The notes below the pieces were generated by a model. It was not told where the DNA came from. It saw only the letters and a list, made by a program, of their open reading frames with translations, and made no database searches. A stretch of DNA of 64,000 nucleotides from Diphasiastrum complanatum (lineage: Eukaryota; Streptophyta; Lycopodiopsida; Lycopodiales; Lycopodiaceae). The stretch is from the NCBI GenBank assembly GCA_029204225.1, contig CM055095.1:24778003-24842002 (forward strand), written 5' to 3'. Position 1 is the first letter of the stretch. Each line of letters starts with the position of its first letter. Shown in pieces: positions 57,400 through 64,000 of this stretch. A program made the translations under genes and the position numbers.

Positions 57400-59670
57400 C
57401 AAGGTTGGATTCCGACGAATCTTGTAACGAGTGATGTGATCTTCTCCCCATGATTTTGATACTGCATTAACAAACTCGACACAAGTCCTTTGGATAGCTT
57501 TCTTATCAATATCAAAGTGTTTTTCTTTTCTTAAAATAACAATCATACTATCAAGCTTTTTCCATACATCAACTTTTAGTACTCTGGTTTTGTTGTCTTT
57601 CTCGAAGTCTTGAGTGGCAGCAATAATATCTGTCCAGACTGAGTGTTGAATATTAGAAGCCTTACCAATATGATTTGATAGGAAACGACATGCTTTTGCT
57701 CCTCCTATGCTTGGCTTAGTTGGCATGTTCCCATTCTTTCCTGAAAGCTTTTCATCTTTTTGAATTTTGACATGTCCTTTATGGAGTCCTGCTTTTGATA
57801 AAACATCTTCTAATCGAGAGATAGCTTCCTTTTCTAATGATGCTGGCTTAGTATTCCAAGAAAAAACTATATGAAAATAAATGATCTTTTCTATTAATCT
57901 AACTTCTGCATGAAGAGTGCAAACATGCACATTTTTCAAGGGGATAGGCAGCACAGGCTTCCAGTTTGGATCTGCATATTCTCTAGTAATTCCTGTACTC
58001 CTAGTTACATCTTTTGCCATTTTCATGCAGTACAAACAAGGGTGTTTTGATGTAGCACCGTGAGAGACATTTACATACATTTCAATGTTTTCAAATCACC
58101 TGCTAAGTGCCATTCAACATTGAAGTCTCCAACTCCTGAAACATTGAGAAGTCCTCCATCTATATGGTCCTTGATGATCCTAGGATAAGATGTCCTTGAG
58201 AATATCCATGATAATATATCATGATCCTCTTTCAGCACCTGTCCAAAGAATTAAGCAGACTTAGTTTACAATGTATTAATACTATTCAATGAATGAAAGA
58301 CTGCCAACCACCATATATCATTTTCTGACTGGACATTGAATCAAAAATCTTCTTGGTTCTCTGTTTGTGATAGAGCACCATTCATGAGAGTTATACTAAC
58401 CCTCTCCATCTTCTTCCCTTTCACAATTTCTGACTCATCTAACTTAAGTACTATGATTATTTTGCCATTCACCTTTTCATAGGTTATATCATAGAATGTG
58501 ACGATGTATCTCAACAAGTGATTTAGATCAACAAATAAATTGTTTGATGAATTATAGAATATCGATCTTACATCAGTTTCATACACCTCCTCAATATGAA
58601 ATGGAGTTCCAGTGATCTTATGCATACCTATGTTTAATGTATCCCTCTCTTTCTTCAAGTGATATGTCCTAGGGATTGAGACTTTTCTAATTAAAACTTG
58701 CTTAAAAGCTTCTCTAATTAGTTTAAATTTTGTTGCATATGCTTCCCTACTAATACCTGTAAAATCACAAGCACCCTGAACTATAGTCTTATCTAAATTT
58801 TTTTGAATGTCCACCATCAAAGACTCTGTTATTTTACACTTTACATTTGAAATCCTATTGTTCATTATGATATGCTCAGTGGATTTGCAAGTCAATATTG
58901 TGCCCAATGACATTCCTAGTGAAGCATTTCTTTAATATTCCGAGGAGCTACTAATGCAGATCTGCAAAAAAAAAATTAGATAGTTAACAGAATATCACCA
59001 TAGCTGAAATTAAATCCAAATGTCATTGAAAAACTTACAAAAATTAGAATATGCTTACTTGAATGCACGGATCCTTCTATTTCGATAACCTCCTTTTGAA
59101 AGCGTTTGAATATCCTTGTAACTTTGTCGCTTTCGCTTCTTACTTTCAGCCTTCTTCTTTGCCAAATCCACATCCTTCTATACAAATAGACTGTAAGACT
59201 GATTGCATTTGCTCTAGTTCTGATTTGATATTGATTGTTATCTTTTGTAATGATTCATTATTTTTTTTAGGTTGTTCATTTCTTCTAACGTCTTTTGGAG
59301 ATGACAATCTCTATTCTGACAATAAGAGGATATCCGAATTAACTCACCTTCTAAAAAGTAAACTTTATTCATATAAAGTTTTTTTCCATGGTTCTGCAAT
59401 CTTTCACAATATCCTAGTAATCCACTATGCCCATTGCATATCCATGTAACTAAATGAGTTATTGAAGAGAATGTGGGATGTGTCAAAGTGCTTGGATCTT
59501 GTGGATATAATGTTCCATCTATCCACAAATCCAAGTTTTTTTTTTCCTTCTGCCCTGTAACGAGAATGATCCTCAGCAGATCTTTGAATTCCTTTGCCTC
59601 CTCTTCTCTGCAAAGGTGCCAAATCAATAGGGATATCCACATGTAGATGATACAATGTCATCATCAAAAA
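57400..59670 (-). pseudogene. Gene T, second copy, lacking its last exon
   Basis: The minus-strand copy of T. Homology continues upstream to at least 59,820. Frames 59,642-59,238 (EEEAKEFKDLLRIILVTG, WIDGTLYPQD), 58,913-58,341 (REAYATKFKLIREAF, IIIVLKLDESEIVKGK) and 58,080-57,379 (SKHPCLYCMKMAKD, TLHAEVRLIEKIIYF) are longer than in copy 1 because several stops there are sense codons here, confirming that the protein was once conserved. Exon/intron borders agree between copies. One extra base near 58,080 shifts the frame. Sequence diverges right at the end of exon 3 (near 57,402), so the last exon with the GSL..EK motif is absent. Confidence 0.55.
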
Positions 59671-59833
59671 AATAATAGAGTAATCAGTTGCATCAAAGTA
59701 CTATGACCAGATTCTATGAAGCAAAACAAAATACTCATCTTTGATTATATTATATACTATGTACGATCAATCCAATCTCGATGCTTGTATACTTGATTCA
59801 AATTTGGAAATGATCAGTACACAGAAACAATCC

Positions 59834-59960
<127 letters not shown>

Positions 59961-60270
59961 CTGGCTAGAAGCTGCTCTTTGGGCCATTGATTAATGGTAC
60001 TTCCTAGTTAATGAATGATTTTATTTTGGATCTGCTGCACTGATATATTTCATGACCATCTTTCAGTTTATTGTTTCTAGATCAAAGTTCAAGATTTCAC
60101 AAGTTTTGCACAAAAATTGTTGAACAAAATGTCCAAAATTGTTTATTTTCCATGTATCGTTCTTGCTTTTGTGTCTCAAAACACCTGTGGGATTGCGTGA
60201 AGTGAATGCTTTGTGGTTGATTGCATCTATTTAGGTTCATGCAAACTTTAAATTTTACAAAGAGCTGTTG

Positions 60271-60675
60271 GCCTGAGCTTTCTTTTCTTTATGGTGGAGC
60301 TCCATACGGGCCATAGGAGAATGCATTGGGAAGAGGCGTAGACATGGTGGTTGGCACTCCAGGTCACATCAAAGTGAGCAACAAATTGTTTTGTTTGCGA
60401 TTGCTGTTGAACCATCCTAATGTTTCGGCTAAATTAGTTTGCTTATCAATCTGAATTTATAGAGTGGGTGAATGGTTTTGATTTCAACTGCATCCTTTGA
60501 GATTAGCAGTCGAACAACGATCATGAACACTAGCCAAATTGTCAGTATGCTTCTCACCTTGCGAGGTATTGTGTGATGTGATGCAGGTTCATTTGGAAAG
60601 AGAAAATCTTAACCTAAAAAGTGTTCTAGATGAGACTGATGACCATGGGTTCATGGAGGATGTCGAGTGAATCCG
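60271..60675 (+). pseudogene. DEAD-box RNA helicase fragment (RH7/PRH75-like)
   Basis: Exon-like block one (60,271-60,373) reads LYGGAPYGP, stop, ENALGRGVDMVVGTPG, the segment around motif Ib of DEAD-box helicases. After an intron with GT..AG borders (60,374-60,586), block two reads HLERENLNLKSVLDETDD and GFMEDVE, corresponding to motif II (DEAD, here DETD) and the following helix. The match is to the plant nucleolar/chloroplast RH7-RH3 group by memory. The TAG inside YGP-ENAL (CAG in functional genes), a shortened spacer before motif II and the next stop show it is dead. LTR element H is inserted a few bases after the last recognisable codon. Confidence 0.8.
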
Positions 60676-60681
60676 TGGTTA

Positions 60682-61368
60682 TGTGAAAGTACTATACTTT
60701 AGGACCATAAATGAATCTACAAAAGATCCACGAGAGTGATTGGATGCTTGCTTAATAATCTATCAAAAAACTAGACACAAAAAAGTTGATCTAGATTGGC
60801 AATTTGACAAACAACAAGCATTAACAATCAAAAGCATTGATCAACATTGAATTCTGAGCCCACACGTGTGTACTACAGGTTGTAGTACGGACTTCAACCT
60901 AAGAAACAAGTAGAAATTGATTTGGTCTCATTTGGATCACAAAAACTCAATGTACATAGTGAACTATCTTGAGATTGCCAATGAGCTCCAAAAATAATCT
61001 ATCTTCTCACTATGGGAGCTTGGAATACATAGCAAAAGTGACTTCCTTTGTGAAGTTAGGTGTATTTCCAGCATGTAATAAGGAACTAACTTGGCTCTCT
61101 TGCCCTAATTTGCAACCCTTGTCTAATTCCTAGAGTTAGGCTTGGTAGGTAGCTAGTTTGTCAAATTTTCACCTTAAACTTAGGTGTAGGTCTTATGAAG
61201 TAGGGATGACCACCAAATAGACATGACCAACTCTCTTGACTTGACGTAACCTACATTAGGAGTGGGTTTCCACGTGGCATCTTGGCCTTACATGTGTGGA
61301 ACCCAATTATGCACAATATTTACAAAGTTCTACATGGCTAGATTTGCTAACATAGGCAATTTCTCACA
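60682..61368 (-). mobile_element. Copia element H 3' LTR
   Basis: 687 bases starting TGTGAAAGTACTATAC and ending ggcaatttctcaca, then ctcctcaaat. Carries a CACACGTGTG palindrome near 60,862. Same family as LTR G at 27,756. Confidence 0.85.
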
Positions 61369-61797
61369 CTCCTCAAATCTAGCCTTGGAAACAATAATGT
61401 ATCTATATACAATTCTAAGACCTGATCTTAACATAAAAAATGAATCATATTCAGGGTAGAAGATGACTAATGAGCCCCTAAAGATGATGACACGATCTAT
61501 CACCATATCCAAGATAGAGCTTCTTTGATCTTGGGGGCTACATACTTGCTTATGGATATAAGTGTCCTTCAAGGATGTTTCACTTATTCTCATAAAAATC
61601 TTACAATTTTCCTCTCCAAAAGAAAGAACACATTTTTCAAAACAATGAGTGATTAACTCATTCTTGCTCTTCCAAAATCCGAGATGACTCATTTGATCAA
61701 GCAACCAATTTACTCTTAATTGGTTTATAACAGTCTTTAGATCACTAAGACATAAAAACTTGTTCTCAAATGAGTCATTACACATCTTATCTTCAAC

Positions 61798-62244
61798 TTA
61801 CTTCTTGATGAAGCCCTCAAGTTGCCTCATGTAGTTCTTATAGCATACCTCGGTTTGCCTCATGTAGATCTCATAGCAAAATAGTTCATCAAGCATTGAA
61901 GTAAGAAAAGTGTTGAAAGTGAATGGTTGAGAATCTTCCCCTTGATTACCTTTGCCAAGATAAGTGGGCCTTGAAGGCTCGGCCCTTGCCTTTGTGGTTC
62001 TTCTTGGAGCACTTGATCTTTGAGGTGGATCCTCAAGATCTCCATCACTTTGTTGCTCCTCCTCAATCCTTGCAAGATCATTGACACCAAGGTTGTTGAT
62101 CTCACTTTCATTCACAAAAGATACTGGATGGATCCAAGCATCTCTTGTATGAACATTTAATAATGTTTCATGCATCTTATCATCACTACTTGGTACATGA
62201 GAAAAAGAATGTACATTTGAATGAATGATTTCCTCTTTTGCCAT
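61798..62244 (-). pseudogene. Element H chimeric Pol remnant
   Basis: 148 codons. Starts IHSNVHSFSHVPSSDD, which is the integrase first-Asp region (HSD changed to HSN), then jumps into the integrase/RT linker (RRTTKARAEPSRPTYLGKG) and finally to a duplicated RT scrap (EIYMRQTE.., YMRQLEGFIKK). It is a string of deletion joints that kept a frame. Confidence 0.8.
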
Positions 62245-62250
62245 AGCATT

Positions 62251-62712
62251 TTAGCATCCCAACTTAAAAAAACTACCTTGTTTAACACCATTTGCTATGC
62301 AATTATCATTCTTCATGATGGAACAAACTCCATGCTTGAAGTGAACATCTAAACCGTCATCCATTAGTTGTCCAACACTAAGCAAGCTCTTGGTAATTGA
62401 TGGTACAAAAAGAACATTGTCTAGATCCATCCTTTTGCTAGATCCTAGACTTAATGAGATGGTGCCAATACCATCTATCTTACACTCTTGATCATTTGCT
62501 AAAGAAACAAATTTATTTTCACCATTGAAAGAGTGTAAGGTTGAGAATGTGTCCTTTTGGAAAGTCATGTGGGAGCTAGCCCAAGTATCAATCCACCAAG
62601 TGTCCTTTGAGTTGCTTTTTCTTGTTGGAGTGGATGTAGATGCCATCAAAGATGAGATCTCCTCATATTCATCCTTTTCATATGCAAGGTTCCCTTGTTT
62701 GTCCTCCTCCAC
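62251..62712 (-). pseudogene. Element H protease region
   Basis: 153 codons: SKDTWWIDTWASSHMTFQK, VLFVPSITKSLLSVGQLM and KHGVCSIMKNDNCIANG. The protease active site DSG is changed to DTW, which should abolish activity. The single zinc knuckle lies just upstream (62,735-62,780). Confidence 0.85.
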
Positions 62713-63077
62713 TTGTGCTCTTAGCCTCTTGTAGCATTCAGATGCATAATGCCCGTTCTTTCTACAAAAGAAGCATTTCTGCTTTGACTTGTCCTTTGAG
62801 CTTCATGCATCATCCTCTTCTTTGGCCTCCTTTGGGTGCTTCTTCGTTTCATTGGTCTTCTTTTTGCCCTTGAATGAGAAATTGGCTTTCTCATCACCAT
62901 CCTACAAAGACAAGGAACTCATCCTAGATTTTGCATGGATCATCCTACACTCTTTAGCCACTAATACACTGTGAAGTTTTTCTATAGTTGGCAAAATGTC
63001 TTGGATGGCAAAACTTTGAACCAAAAAATTACATAATTATGCATGAAGAGAGTATGTATGGCTCCTTTATGCATACA

Positions 63078-63250
<173 letters not shown>

Positions 63251-63253
63251 AAT

Positions 63254-64000
63254 GAAACATGCATCTGAACCAAAAATCCTAAATGTAGTGTTGGGATTCT
63301 AGGCCCATCGAGCTAGGAATCGGTTGGATTTAGTCAAAAACGCTCAAAAATTTGGACGGGAGATGTCCACAAGGTTGTGGGCTCGACATGAATCCACAGG
63401 ACCATTTATAGCTCAATTTTGATGTCGTTTGTTAAGAAACGCCCTTTCAGTCGGAGGGAATGCCACTAAATGGACTACTTTCTAGCATCCCTGAGAACCG
63501 GTCCAGTGTCGCCAAATGAAATCCATTTTTCAGACCGTCTGCCCCATGCTGCATGCCGAGATGAATCTATAGGACTAAACCAGGCTCCAAACGGTTTAGT
63601 ACTCATAGCGAAATGTGCGTCCGAACCAAAAACCCTAAACGCAATTCTAGGATTCTAGGCCCATCGAGCTAGAAATTGGTCGGATTCAGTAAAAAATGGT
63701 CAAAACTTTGGACGAGAGGTGTCCACAGGTTTGTGGATTCGACACGAATCCATAAAACTATATGAAGCTCAATTTCGACGCCGTTTGTCTAAAAACGCCC
63801 TTTCTGTTGGGGAGAATGATTAAATGGACTACTTTCCAACATCCTCGAGAACCGGTCCAGTGTTGCCGAATGCAGTCTATTGTTCAGACTGTCTGTTCCT
63901 AATTGTGCTGCATGCCGATATGAACCTACAACACTAAACTGGGATCCAAATAGTTTAGTAGTCATAGCGAAACGTGCGTCCGAATCCTAGACCCTAAATG
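63254..64000. repeat. Satellite, period about 357 bp, running off the window
   Basis: Unit starts with gaaa(c/t)(a/g)tgc at 63,254, 63,610 and 63,969 give periods of 356 and 359. Shared blocks include cccatcgagctag, gagaaccggtccagtgt and aacgccctttc. Two full copies and the start of a third are visible. The short frames inside are artefacts. Confidence 0.88.

Larger units (their letters stand above)
61369..63024 (-). mobile_element. Copia element H internal region, internally deleted
   Basis: Minus strand. From right to left: a Gag stretch (SFAIQDILPTIEKLHSVLV), zinc knuckle CFFCRKNGHYASEC, protease-like frame and the start of the integrase region, then a short linker. Integrase core, RT and RNase H are absent. 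The element stops at 63,024, shortly before the (CT)n tract; no 5' LTR is present. Confidence 0.8.

Overview
The window is nuclear DNA from a land plant with a large, repeat-rich genome. Three things point there. The LTR-retrotransposon primer-binding sites match the plant initiator-Met tRNA 3' end (TGGTATCAGAGC). The introns are short, AT-rich and GT..AG. Copia polyproteins of plant type dominate. I cannot name the species. Only one locus looks like an ordinary, possibly functional host gene: a two-coding-exon gene for a 71-residue single-pass membrane protein near 53.7-55.45 kb, with a TATA box and a 5'-UTR intron. A broken DEAD-box RNA helicase (60.3-60.7 kb) and an unidentified exon remnant (0-0.6 kb) are other host-like pieces.

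Retrotransposons. From 1.9 to 11 kb lie broken Copia pieces, nearly all on the minus strand. They include a longer decayed element with a two-zinc-knuckle Gag (6.5-10.1 kb). At 23.1-27.0 kb is a truncated Copia (element D). A lone LTR with a primer-binding site (27.76-28.45 kb) precedes a gypsy-type 5' LTR (29.33-29.80 kb). A defective Copia with GTATT target duplications occupies 33.73-38.97 kb (element C). The best-preserved element is A, at 43,179-49,039: two apparently identical 653-bp LTRs, a TTTGC target duplication and one uninterrupted 1,316-codon Gag-Pol frame. A is nested inside a non-autonomous LTR element B (42.55-51.08 kb). A chromodomain-type gypsy tail follows at 51.1-51.8 kb, and an internally deleted Copia (H) lies at 60.7-63.0 kb.

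The unusual part is 11.06-23.09 kb, with displaced pieces at 27.0-27.7 and 57.4-59.7 kb. It is a unit of about 9.3 kb, present as a bit more than one period in direct tandem, carrying four intron-containing genes in alternating orientation. U (-) is of unknown function. V (+) is a histone-H3 fold with CenH3-like features followed by a Ulp1-type (C48) cysteine-protease domain. W (-) is unknown. T (+) is a coiled-coil protein with Cys/His and acidic motifs resembling a DDE-type transposase. U and V diverge from an 800-bp control region that holds ten copies of a 17-bp motif in strictly alternating orientation, wrapped around nine CACGTGT-type sites. All copies here carry lesions. The arrangement suggests an undescribed large DNA transposon or comparable selfish unit encoding a histone-protease fusion.

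Simple repeats are prominent: long (GA)n/(CT)n tracts at 30.4, 30.8, 40.5, 40.8, 59.8 and 63.1 kb, a (TA)n tract at 56.9 kb, a MITE with TA duplications at 31.77-32.14 kb, a 30-bp-arm palindrome built from the same MITE termini at 17.5 kb, and a satellite with a period of about 357 bp that runs off the right edge.
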